From JANMEX01 sp031423755 (GTDB taxonomy: Bacteria > Pseudomonadota > Alphaproteobacteria > Rhizobiales > Rhizobiaceae): a stretch of 21,243 nt of DNA. Shown one piece after another: positions 7,514 to 15,935 of this stretch. Position 1 is the stretch's first letter, and every line of letters begins with the position of its first letter. The position numbers and the translations under genes are program-made. The stretch lies in contig JANPGC010000085.1 of NCBI GenBank assembly GCA_031423755.1, forward strand, positions 1 through 21,243, in the 5' to 3' direction. The notes beneath the pieces are model-generated. The model saw only the letters and a program-made list of their open reading frames with translations, made no database searches and had not been told where the DNA came from.

Positions 7514-8038
7514 TCAGGCAACCATTCCGGCGCTAGGAAAGCGCAAGGCCGTGAGGTCAATGCGCCCTGTGCTTTCGCCATGATCAAATGTCAGCACAGC
7601 GCCGAACTTTCGCGCCAGATGCTTCATCGCGTCATTGTCGGCGTGGGTGCTGACATCAAGCGAGGCCAACCCGCGCGACCATGCAGCTTCAAGGATCAGC
7701 GCAAACAGCGACGCCCCGACGCCGCGCCCGCGCCACTGTTCGGAAACGCTGAACGCCGCCTCGGCGACTTCAGCGTCAGACGGGTGCAACTCGGCGACGC
7801 CGACGACTTGGCCCTGCATCTGCGCTGCAATCACCAGAACACCCGGATGGATGCAGCGCCGCGCATAGCCGGCGATCCCGTCCAAACCAATGCTGCCGTT
7901 GAACCGGTCGTGTCGGCCCTTGGCGTCGAGTCCGGTGAGATGCATCGTCAACAGCGGAATGTCCGACTTGCCGAGAATGCGTAGAGTCACGCCGTGCGGC
8001 GGCTTGAAGTGGGCGTTGGGCTGGAGTGCGGTGCGCAT
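7514..8038 (-). CDS. GNAT family N-acetyltransferase
   Basis: The 174-residue product has the GNAT fold signature. The acetyl-CoA pyrophosphate loop reads SEQWRGRGVGASLFA (Q-x-x-G-x-G pattern), preceded by strands in VLVIAAQMQGQVVGVAEL and followed by the DVSTHADNDAMKHLARKFGA helix-strand typical of the C-terminal half. These enzymes transfer acetyl from acetyl-CoA to an amine; the substrate cannot be read from sequence. The start at 8038 was chosen over an upstream in-frame start at 8152 because GGAG lies 9 bases before it on the minus strand. It is divergent from the HerA-type gene and convergent with the dehydrogenase, with only 8 bp between the two stop codons. Confidence 0.8.
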   Translation of the reverse strand: MRTALQPNAHFKPPHGVTLRILGKSDIPLLTMHLTGLDAKGRHDRFNGSIGLDGIAGYARRCIHPGVLVIAAQMQGQVVGVAELHPSDAEVAEAAFSVSEQWRGRGVGASLFALILEAAWSRGLASLDVSTHADNDAMKHLARKFGAVLTFDHGESTGRIDLTALRFPSAGMVA

Positions 8039-8228
8039 TTTGCGAGTCTCCGTGAGTGCAAGTCTCCGTGACCCTCCCATCAGGCAATGTAGGCCTCCAC
8101 TGGGCGAAAACAAGTCAATATTGCTGCACTGCACAACAGCGTTGCTAACCAATCCTTCACCATCCCGCCGAACCCGGCCTTAAGCATCCTCAGCTAGACT
8201 GAAGTGTGGAAAGACTGGGGAACGATTC

Positions 8229-10148
8229 ATGACGCATGAAAATGACACGATGAGCGTGGACGCAACGCGCCTGAATGTTGGCGCAGCGCCAGCGACGGAC
8301 GCAGGCACAACCACCGTTGGCGGCTTCAAGCGCAACCGCTCGGAAGGCTATGTCATCGAGTGCGACGGCAACCGCGCCATCATTTCCGCCGTCTCCGGCA
8401 AATCCTCCGGCGCATCGGACGACTACTGGGCGGTCGGCCAGCTCATCTCCATCCGCGTCGGCGACAACCGCATCGTCGGGCTCATTTACGAAATCAAGGC
8501 GGAAGACCCGAACTGGGACCCCAACCTTGACCATGTCGTCCACATCCTGATCGAACTCACCGGAGAAATCCGCCAGGACAAGCCCGATTCCGCACCCTAT
8601 TTTTCTGGCGGCATCAAATCCTATCCGCACATGGGTGCCATCGCCCACCGTATCCGCCATGGCGACCTTGCCGCTGTTTACGCTGCGTCCGGGCAGAAAA
8701 CCGTCAACATCGGCACGCTGGCACAGGACATGTCCATTCCGGCGCTGATCGACGTCGACAAGCTCCTGTCACGCCATTTTGCCGTCGTCGGCACCACGGG
8801 TGTGGGTAAGTCGACCGCCGTTACGCTGCTCCTGCGCAAGATTGTCGAAACCCGGCCGGACATCCGCGTGCTCATTCTTGATCCGCACAATGAATTCTCC
8901 TCCGCCTTCCCCGACCACGCCATCACCGTCGAGGCCGAGACGCTCGAACTGCCGTTCTGGATGTTCCGCTTGGATGAATTCCAGGAAGTCATCTTCCGCG
9001 GCCGCCCGGCGATCCCTGAGGAGCTCGACGCGCTGCGCGATCTCATTCCGCTGGCCAAGCAGCGCTTCAAGAAGGGCTCCGGCGCGCAAGGCGCGGGTCT
9101 GCGCCGCGACAAGGAATTCACCACCTTCACCGCCGACACGCCGGTGCCCTACCGCATTGTCGAACTCTTGAACCTGATCGAAGAGCGCATCGGCCTGCTC
9201 GACGGCAAGGCCGAGCGGCCCTATCTGCGCGCCCTCAAAAACCGCATCGACTCGGTCGTCAACGACCCGCGCTTCAAATTCATGTTCGGCGCCAAGACGG
9301 TCGAGGACAACATCGACCCGATCATCCGCCACATTTTCCGCATTCCGCAAAACGGCAAGCCGATCTGCGCCTTCCAGCTGTCAGGCATCCCGTCGGAAGT
9401 GGTGAACTCCGTCGCCTCGATCCTCTGCCGCCTCGCCTTTGATCTGGCGCTGTGGTCGGAAGGCACGATCCAGACGCTTGTCGTGTGCGAAGAAGCGCAT
9501 CGCTACATCCCGGCAGACTCATCCTCAGGCTTCGTGCCAACCCGCCAGGCCATCGCCCGTATCGCCAAGGAAGGCCGCAAATACGGCGTGTTCCTCGGCG
9601 TCATCACCCAACGCCCGGGCGAGCTGGATTCGACCATCCTGTCGCAGTGCAACACGATTTTCGCCATGCGCCTCGGCAACGAGCGCGACAAGGACATCAT
9701 CCGCCAGGCCGTCTCGGGTGCGGCCAAGAGCACGATCTCGTTCCTCTCCTCCATCGCCAACCGCGAAGCCATCGCCTTCGGCGAAGCGCTGGCGACACCG
9801 ATGCGCATGATGTTTGAATCCGTGCCGCAGTCCAAGCTGCCGGGCAGCCACATCTATGCCAACCAGGCCAAGCTCGCCAACGGCGGCACCGCCATCCCGC
9901 TCGAGACGGTCATCAACCGCCTGCGCCTCACCAAGGAACAGGAAAAAGACGAGGAGACAGGCTTCGCCCTCCCCCCGGAAACCTCGCAAGCCCCCTCCCG
10001 CTTCAGCCAGCCAGCCGCAGCCCAGCCAGCCCCCACCCGCCGCCTGACCGACCAGCCGCCAATCTGGACCCCGGGCGAGGATGTAAGGCTCGGCCGAAGA
10101 GACACGGACGCGAGTTTCAAACCGGCGACGACGTTCGGGAACAGGTAG
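8229..10148 (+). CDS. HerA-like (DUF87) hexameric ATPase / DNA translocase
   Basis: The 639-residue protein is a HerA/FtsK-superfamily ATPase. An N-terminal HAS-barrel-like beta region (about 30-130) precedes the Walker A motif GTTGVGKST (188-196) and the Walker B motif LVVCEEAH (417-424). The stretch ARIAKEGRKYGVFLGVITQRP is followed by SQCNTIFAMRLGNERDK, which carries the sensor and arginine-finger region usual for HerA. The C-terminal 60 residues are Pro/Gln/Ala-rich and probably disordered. HerA proteins translocate DNA and normally act with the nuclease NurA in end resection; related ATPases also serve in defence systems with partner nucleases. No NurA, SIR2 or nuclease gene is adjacent, so this is an orphan in this window. 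GGGGAA precedes ATG 8229 by 6 bases; an internal ATG at 8250 is less likely. Confidence 0.85.
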   Translation: MTHENDTMSVDATRLNVGAAPATDAGTTTVGGFKRNRSEGYVIECDGNRAIISAVSGKSSGASDDYWAVGQLISIRVGDNRIVGLIYEIKAEDPNWDPNLDHVVHILIELTGEIRQDKPDSAPYFSGGIKSYPHMGAIAHRIRHGDLAAVYAASGQKTVNIGTLAQDMSIPALIDVDKLLSRHFAVVGTTGVGKSTAVTLLLRKIVETRPDIRVLILDPHNEFSSAFPDHAITVEAETLELPFWMFRLDEFQEVIFRGRPAIPEELDALRDLIPLAKQRFKKGSGAQGAGLRRDKEFTTFTADTPVPYRIVELLNLIEERIGLLDGKAERPYLRALKNRIDSVVNDPRFKFMFGAKTVEDNIDPIIRHIFRIPQNGKPICAFQLSGIPSEVVNSVASILCRLAFDLALWSEGTIQTLVVCEEAHRYIPADSSSGFVPTRQAIARIAKEGRKYGVFLGVITQRPGELDSTILSQCNTIFAMRLGNERDKDIIRQAVSGAAKSTISFLSSIANREAIAFGEALATPMRMMFESVPQSKLPGSHIYANQAKLANGGTAIPLETVINRLRLTKEQEKDEETGFALPPETSQAPSRFSQPAAAQPAPTRRLTDQPPIWTPGEDVRLGRRDTDASFKPATTFGNR

Positions 10149-10158
10149 AACTTTCCTG

Positions 10159-10440
10159 ATCTCCCCATCCGTGGGGGGCTATCGCATATGACATTTTGAG
10201 CAGAACCCCTCGCGGTTCTGTCTTTCCGGGGCCGCGAAGCGGAACCCGGAATCCAGAGCGCCAAGGTTTGATGTTTACAACAGAATCAATGCGATGGTCG
10301 TCAACACACCTCGCTCCGCACCACACGTCCACGCTCGGCGCTCTGGATTCCGGGTTCGGCTGCGCCGCCCCGGAAAGACGGCTCACGTTGAATATTGTTT
10401 CAGACGGCCATATGCGATAGCCCTGCCTCGCGGGGGAGAT
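10159..10440. repeat. 282-bp imperfect palindrome with three concentric arm pairs
   Basis: Three inverted-repeat pairs share the same midpoint (10299.5). The outer pair is ATCTCCCC at 10159-10166 with its complement at 10433-10440. The middle pair is GGGCTATCGCATATG at 10176-10190 with a perfect 15-bp complement at 10409-10423. The inner 42-bp arms at 10221-10262 and 10337-10378 differ at only a few bases within the CCGCGAAGCG segment. The unmatched stretches between arms are equal in length on both sides (9 and 30 bases). The central loop is 74 bases. A smaller hairpin, CAGAACC-CCTCGC-GGTTCTG, fills part of the left unmatched stretch (10201-10220). The inner arms resemble the GGATTCCGGGTTC intergenic repeats common in rhizobia and Bradyrhizobium relatives (from memory). 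It lies 10 bp past the HerA-type gene. Confidence 0.85.
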
Positions 10441-10460
10441 GTCACGGCAAAGCCGTGACA
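10440..10460. repeat. Perfect 9-bp hairpin next to the large palindrome
   Basis: TGTCACGGC-AAA-GCCGTGACA is a perfect stem with a 3-base loop, starting at the last base of the large palindrome and followed by GAGGGGGG. The combination GGGGGAGATGTCACGG resembles a widespread rhizobial intergenic repeat (recalled, not searched). There is no T tract, so it is not a classical terminator. Confidence 0.7.
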
Positions 10461-10737
10461 GAGGGGGGCGCCTCACGCCGAGCGGACGCGGTTTTGTGCC
10501 GCTACGATCCATAAACCTTTACATTTCACGCGAAAACGTACACATCACGCACGCAAAGACGCCCCGTTTCCCGAATTGTTACCGTAGGGTGCGCCTGGCT
10601 GCCAATCGGCAGTCTAGGGAGCGGGGCGCAGAGATAAATGGAACGGGACTGCTCTGTCGGCGCTGGGCTTCGGTTTATCCGGAGTTTGCTTATGGAAATA
10701 CATTCACCCTGCAATCAGTGACATGTGCGCTCGCGCT
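10461..10737. other. Gene-free stretch without recognised features
   Basis: No open frame here has a ribosome binding site or a recognisable product, and I see no RNA gene or clear promoter. A long plus-strand frame starting at 10439 runs through it but is mostly the antisense of the diguanylate cyclase gene. Confidence 0.5.
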
Positions 10738-10762
10738 AGCCTTCCCCCTTGCGGGGAAGGCT
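10738..10762. repeat. Perfect 10-bp hairpin near the 3' end of the diguanylate cyclase gene
   Basis: AGCCTTCCCC-CTTGC-GGGGAAGGCT is a perfect stem with a 5-base loop, 30 bp past the cyclase stop codon (minus strand). It lacks a T tract. Its sequence matches the CCTTCCCC(C)TTG-GGGGAAGG style of rhizobial intergenic repeats. It may stabilise or end the cyclase transcript. Confidence 0.6.
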
Positions 10763-10792
10763 GGAGCAAACCAGTGGCCGTCCTCACGGGTT

Positions 10793-11575
10793 TTACGCCG
10801 CACAAACCCTGTTCCGGCCTTGTCTCTTTGCCTGATACAGCAGCCTGTCCGCACGCCGGTAAAATGCATCAGCGTCTTCGCTCTGGTCCCAGACGGCAAG
10901 GCCCACGGACGTGGTGACCTTGAGGCGCACGTTGCCGGAGGTGATGACAAGATCGGCAACCGCCTTGCGGATGCGCTCGGCGAATTTCATCAGCGATTCG
11001 ACATCCATGTTCGGCGCGACGACGGCGAATTCTTCGCCGCCGAGACGGGCGGCGATGTCGTGGTAGCGGGTGAAATTCTTCAGGCACGCCGCCACTTCGC
11101 GCAGCACCTGATCGCCGACATCATGGCCGTGCGTATCATTGACCAGCTTGAAATGGTCCAGATCAAGCACCATCAGGCCGATCGGCTTGTTGATCCGGCG
11201 GAATTCCTCGAGATATTCCTTCAGCGCATCGTCAAAATAGCGCCGGTTCTGCATGCCGGTGAGGCCGTCGGTGAGCGCGGCATGTTCCAGAGTTTCAGAA
11301 CGGGCCGACAGGGTTTCCGTCATCTTGCGCAGCGCGCCGCCCTCCTGCACCTGCGTGCGGATCAGCGGGAAGATGAAAAAGATGCCAAAGGCAGTGGCCG
11401 TCGAGAGCAGCGCCCCGGCAGCATAAATCGCCGTGCGGATGCCTGAATGGTCCGAGTCCATTGATTCCGGGTGCGAAGCGATCAGCGCCTGTAAAGCCAT
11501 ATAAAGCGCGCCGCCTGCCGCAATCAGCAGCAGCATGAACACAAAAAACGCGATTTCGGCCTTGTGGAAACGCAT
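10793..11575 (-). CDS. Membrane-bound diguanylate cyclase (GGDEF domain)
   Basis: The 260-residue protein makes cyclic di-GMP from two GTP. Two transmembrane helices (about 8-30 and 48-72) flank a short external loop of some 17 residues, too small for a classical sensor domain. A linker helix leads into the GGDEF domain (about 97-258), which has DLDHFKLVNDTHGH at 138-151 and the active-site motif GGEEF at 179-183. The product-inhibition site RxxD is present as Arg170-Tyr-His-Asp173, five residues before GGEEF, so the enzyme should be active and feedback-inhibited. I chose ATG 11575 because GGGGA lies 6 bases upstream; in-frame GTG 11593 and ATG 11590 are weaker. That ribosome binding site can pair with an upstream complement (see 11576-11646). 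The gene lies alone downstream of miaA on the same strand, 155 bp away. Confidence 0.9.
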   Translation of the reverse strand: MRFHKAEIAFFVFMLLLIAAGGALYMALQALIASHPESMDSDHSGIRTAIYAAGALLSTATAFGIFFIFPLIRTQVQEGGALRKMTETLSARSETLEHAALTDGLTGMQNRRYFDDALKEYLEEFRRINKPIGLMVLDLDHFKLVNDTHGHDVGDQVLREVAACLKNFTRYHDIAARLGGEEFAVVAPNMDVESLMKFAERIRKAVADLVITSGNVRLKVTTSVGLAVWDQSEDADAFYRRADRLLYQAKRQGRNRVCAA

Positions 11576-11646
11576 GGAAAATCCCCGCATCACCCATCAA
11601 TGCCGCAATCCGTTTACGCGAGCGTTAATTCAACAGGGGATTTTCC
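11576..11646 (-). promoter_or_regulatory. 11-bp inverted repeat covering the diguanylate cyclase ribosome binding site
   Basis: On the minus strand GGAAAATCCCC (11646 to 11636) is the exact complement of GGGGATTTTCC (11586 to 11576), which contains the ribosome binding site GGGGA and ends directly at the ATG. The arms are 49 bases apart. If the transcript begins above 11646, the leader could fold so that the ribosome binding site is hidden. A protein-binding dyad is the alternative reading. Confidence 0.45.
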
Positions 11647-11730
11647 GGCATTGCGCTTAGGTAAGCTAAACTTTCGTCTGGTTCGTGCATACATGGTTAA
11701 CGGACGGAAAAGATTGCGCTTTTTGCATCG

Positions 11731-12609
11731 TTACAGGAGCCGCCACCTCGGGCCGGGCTGGTTGCGGAACCATGTAGACTGGCGTTTTGCATACTGGCGC
11801 GTAGAGACAGCCGCAAGATCGAGCGCTGCTTCCAGGCTGGTTTCCCCGCGCAGATGCGCGGCAAACTCCGGCACGCCGATGGCTTTCATCGCGGGTAGCG
11901 CCGGATCGAGATCAAGCGCCATGAGAGCCCGCACTTCGTCAAGCGCGCCGGTATCCACCATCTGCCGAAGCCGCGTGGCAATACGCGCTGCAAGGACTGC
12001 GCGGTCCGGCAGGAGCAGAATGCGATCCGCACGATCCATATCAATCAGCGGCGCGGAACGAACGCCCTGCCAATGGCTGATGGGCTTGCCACTCGCCTCG
12101 TGAATCTCCAGCGCCCGCGCGATGCGCTGTCCATCCTGCGGCTTGATGCGGGCAGCGGCTGGCGGATCGGCCTCCGCCAGCAGGGGATGCAGTGCTTCCG
12201 GTCCCTCTTGCGCCAGCCGAAGCCGCCAGCGCGCGCGCACGTCGTCAGGCACAACCGGCATCTGCGAGATGCCACCGGTCAGCGCGCGAAAATAGAGCCC
12301 CGTGCCGCCCACAAAAACCGGCGTCCGCCCCACAAGCGCCGGACGCGCAAGCAACGCCGCAACATCGGCCATCCAGCGCCCGGTGGAGTAATCGTGCGAA
12401 GGATGCACATGCCCGTAAAGATGGTGCTCCACCGAAGCCAGCGCCTCCGCATCGGGCCGCGCGGTCAGCACATTCAGCACGTCGTAGACCTGCATGGAAT
12501 CCGTGTTGACGATGTAGCCGCCGCAGGCCGCAGCCAACTCCAGCGCCAACCCGGACTTGCCGCTGGCCGTCGGCCCCGCTATCAGGATCGCGCTTGTGTC
12601 ACTCATCAT
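11731..12609 (-). CDS. miaA: tRNA dimethylallyltransferase
   Basis: The 292-residue protein transfers the dimethylallyl group to N6 of A37 in tRNAs reading UNN codons, the first step toward the hypermodified i6A/ms2i6A base. The Walker A P-loop GPTASGKSG is near the N-terminus, followed by NTDSMQVY (the conserved DSxQxY substrate motif), the FVGGTGLYFRAL motif and KAIGVPEFAAHL near the C-terminus. The length is normal for the family. Candidate starts are 12624, 12609 and 12606; none has a strong ribosome binding site. I took 12609, which leaves about 10 residues before the P-loop strand. The start codon lies only 17 bp from that of the divergent serB gene, so each promoter must lie inside the other gene's 5' region or be very compact. 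Confidence 0.95.
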   Translation of the reverse strand: MMSDTSAILIAGPTASGKSGLALELAAACGGYIVNTDSMQVYDVLNVLTARPDAEALASVEHHLYGHVHPSHDYSTGRWMADVAALLARPALVGRTPVFVGGTGLYFRALTGGISQMPVVPDDVRARWRLRLAQEGPEALHPLLAEADPPAAARIKPQDGQRIARALEIHEASGKPISHWQGVRSAPLIDMDRADRILLLPDRAVLAARIATRLRQMVDTGALDEVRALMALDLDPALPAMKAIGVPEFAAHLRGETSLEAALDLAAVSTRQYAKRQSTWFRNQPGPRWRLL

Positions 12610-12626
12610 CTTGGCCGGAATCATCC

Positions 12627-13511
12627 ATGCTCGTCGCCACCCTCATAGCCAATCCAGCCGCGCCTGTCCTCACCCCGGAATTGGCCGCCCGCGCCGCCGA
12701 TGTAATCGGGGCGGGCGCGCTTTACTGGCTTGCGGACGGTATTGCCGCGGATCTTCTGCCCGCGCCCGCTCTGGATGCGGCAAGCGTGATGGAACTGCTG
12801 CGCATCGCGGTGGCCGGCCACCCGGTCGATGTGATCGTGCAGCCGCAGGACAACCGCCGGAAAAGACTGCTGATCGCCGACATGGATTCCACCATGATCG
12901 ATCAGGAATGCATCGACGAGCTCGCCGATGTCGTCGGCCTGAAGGCGCGCGTCTCGGCAATCACCGCCCGGGCGATGAATGGCGAAATCCCGTTTGAGGC
13001 GGCGCTCCGTGAACGCGTGGTGCTGGTCAAGGGTCTGAAGTCCAGCGTGGTGACGGATGTTGTGCGCGAGCGTATCACGCTTGCCAAGGGCGGCCGTGAA
13101 CTGGTCGCCACCATGAAAGTGCACGGCGCGCATTCGGCGCTCGTCTCTGGCGGTTTCACCGCCTTCACTGGCCCCGTCGCCGCAATGCTTGGCTTTGATG
13201 AAAATCAGGCCAACGTCTTGATCGAAGAGAACGGTGCGTTCACCGGCCTGGTGCAAGAGCCGATACTGGGCCGTCAGGCCAAAGCCGACGCGCTGCTGTC
13301 CATCACCAATCGCCTCGGCATAACACCGCAAGACGCACTTGCCGTCGGTGACGGTGCCAATGATTTGTCGATGCTTGAACTTGCCGGATCAGGGGTGGCC
13401 CTGCATGCCAAGCCATCTGTCGCCGCCGAGGCCAGACACAGGATTGATCACGGCGATCTCACCGCGCTCCTGTATATGCAGGGCTATCGCAAGGCTGATT
13501 TCGTGACGTGA
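12627..13511 (+). CDS. serB: Phosphoserine phosphatase
   Basis: This HAD-superfamily enzyme dephosphorylates O-phosphoserine, the last step of L-serine synthesis. The 294-residue product has an N-terminal ACT-like regulatory region (1-75), then the catalytic motif DMDST (Asp85 nucleophile, Asp87 acid/base), motif II in ALVSGGFTAF, and motif III in VGDGANDLSML. The length matches alphaproteobacterial SerB. ATG 12627 was chosen from the N-terminus MLVATLIANP and a weak CCGGAA upstream; an in-frame upstream start at 12594 would lie inside miaA. The stop codon overlaps the next gene's start (GTGA), so the two are probably translationally coupled. Confidence 0.95.
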   Translation: MLVATLIANPAAPVLTPELAARAADVIGAGALYWLADGIAADLLPAPALDAASVMELLRIAVAGHPVDVIVQPQDNRRKRLLIADMDSTMIDQECIDELADVVGLKARVSAITARAMNGEIPFEAALRERVVLVKGLKSSVVTDVVRERITLAKGGRELVATMKVHGAHSALVSGGFTAFTGPVAAMLGFDENQANVLIEENGAFTGLVQEPILGRQAKADALLSITNRLGITPQDALAVGDGANDLSMLELAGSGVALHAKPSVAAEARHRIDHGDLTALLYMQGYRKADFVT

Positions 13512-14083
13512 AACTGGGCGCAGAAATAACGACTGAACGCCTCCTCATCCGTCATTGGACCGGATCGGACGAGGACCGTCGCGTCTTTCACCGTTTGAAT
13601 TCTGACGAAACGGTGATGAGGTTCTTTGCCGTCCGCCGCACCCGCCCCGAGAGCGACGCGCTTCTCGAGCGCATCTGGGCGGCAACGGCCGAACATGGAA
13701 TGGGCTTTGGGGCTATATGCCTTGCATCAACAGGCGAGCCGATCGGCTTTTCAGGCGTAGCGCCAGTCGATTATTTCGAAGCCGCCTTCACGCCTGCCGT
13801 CGAGATTGGCTGGCGGCTGTTGCCGGAACATTGGGGCAAAGGCTATGCGACGGAAGCGGCGACGGCGCTGTTGCGTCATGGTTTCACAGACCTCGGCCTT
13901 CAGAAGATCGTCGCCTTCGCGGTCCCGGCCAACATTGCATCAGTCAATGTGATGAAGCGAATTGGCATGACGCCGAACCCGTCTATGGATTTCATTCACC
14001 CCAACATCCCGGACACGCATCCACATCTGAAACGGCATGTCATCTATGAAGCACATGCGCCACGAGCAAAGGGCGGCACATGA
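13508..14083 (+). CDS. GNAT acetyltransferase, RimJ/RimL-like
   Basis: The 191-residue product resembles the RimJ/RimL branch of GNAT enzymes. The opening TERLLIRHWTGSD is the typical first strand, and VEIGWRLLPEHWGKGYATEA holds the acetyl-CoA loop. The segment LGLQKIVAFAVPANIASVNVMKRIGM is also characteristic (strand, Asn/Ser-rich turn, helix); relatives acetylate ribosomal protein N-termini or small amines. The substrate here is unknown. The start is GTG at 13508, overlapping the serB stop by 4 bp, so it is very likely expressed from the serB message. The stop codon lies inside a perfect hairpin that separates it from the convergent Do protease gene. Confidence 0.85.
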   Translation: MKLGAEITTERLLIRHWTGSDEDRRVFHRLNSDETVMRFFAVRRTRPESDALLERIWAATAEHGMGFGAICLASTGEPIGFSGVAPVDYFEAAFTPAVEIGWRLLPEHWGKGYATEAATALLRHGFTDLGLQKIVAFAVPANIASVNVMKRIGMTPNPSMDFIHPNIPDTHPHLKRHVIYEAHAPRAKGGT

Positions 14084-14093
14084 GGCCGCCCTT
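14069..14093. terminator. Bidirectional terminator-like hairpin between convergent genes
   Basis: AAGGGCGGC-ACATGAG-GCCGCCCTT is a perfect 9-bp stem with a 7-base loop. It contains the acetyltransferase stop codon and lies 29 bp past the Do protease stop on the opposite strand. T tracts are minimal (CCCTT on plus, CCCTTTG on minus), so termination strength is uncertain. Confidence 0.5.
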
Positions 14094-14121
14094 GCAAATA
14101 TCTGATATGAATCAGCTATCG

Positions 14122-15654
<1,533 letters not shown>

Positions 15655-15749
15655 AGTCTTCTCTCCCGCCTGCCAATCACCGGAGGCACGGTTGTTTCAT
15701 GCACAATTAAGGCTCGATTGGGGCCAAGGCCAGTCACGAGTTTGTGGTT

Positions 15750-15935
15750 TTACCCGCGCACCAGCCAGACAATTGCAACACCAAGAACCATCGACCCGAA
15801 CCCGACGGCACGCAGCGCGCCTTCCGGCAGCCGCAGCACCTCTGCGGCCATGCGTTTTGCCGCGCGCGGCGCTCCGCCGTAAATCAGTCCCTCGAAGACG
15901 AAGAGCAGGCCGAGCGCCGTCAAGAGATCGCTCAT
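15750..15935 (-). CDS. DUF2065 small membrane protein
   Basis: The 61-residue protein has two hydrophobic segments (about 3-20 and 40-58) around a short basic loop (PRAAKRMAAEVLRLPEG), the DUF2065/YjeT pattern. Its start overlaps the hflC stop by 4 bp (ATGA), so it is translationally coupled to hflC. YjeT-type genes sit next to hflKC in many proteobacteria; a role with the HflKC-FtsH complex is suggested by that linkage but not established. Confidence 0.85.
   Translation of the reverse strand: MSDLLTALGLLFVFEGLIYGGAPRAAKRMAAEVLRLPEGALRAVGFGSMVLGVAIVWLVRG

Noticed and set aside
10439..11446. A 335-codon plus-strand open frame over the diguanylate cyclase gene
   Set aside because: It is mostly the antisense of a clear GGDEF gene, its translation has no motif and its start lies inside a repeat hairpin.
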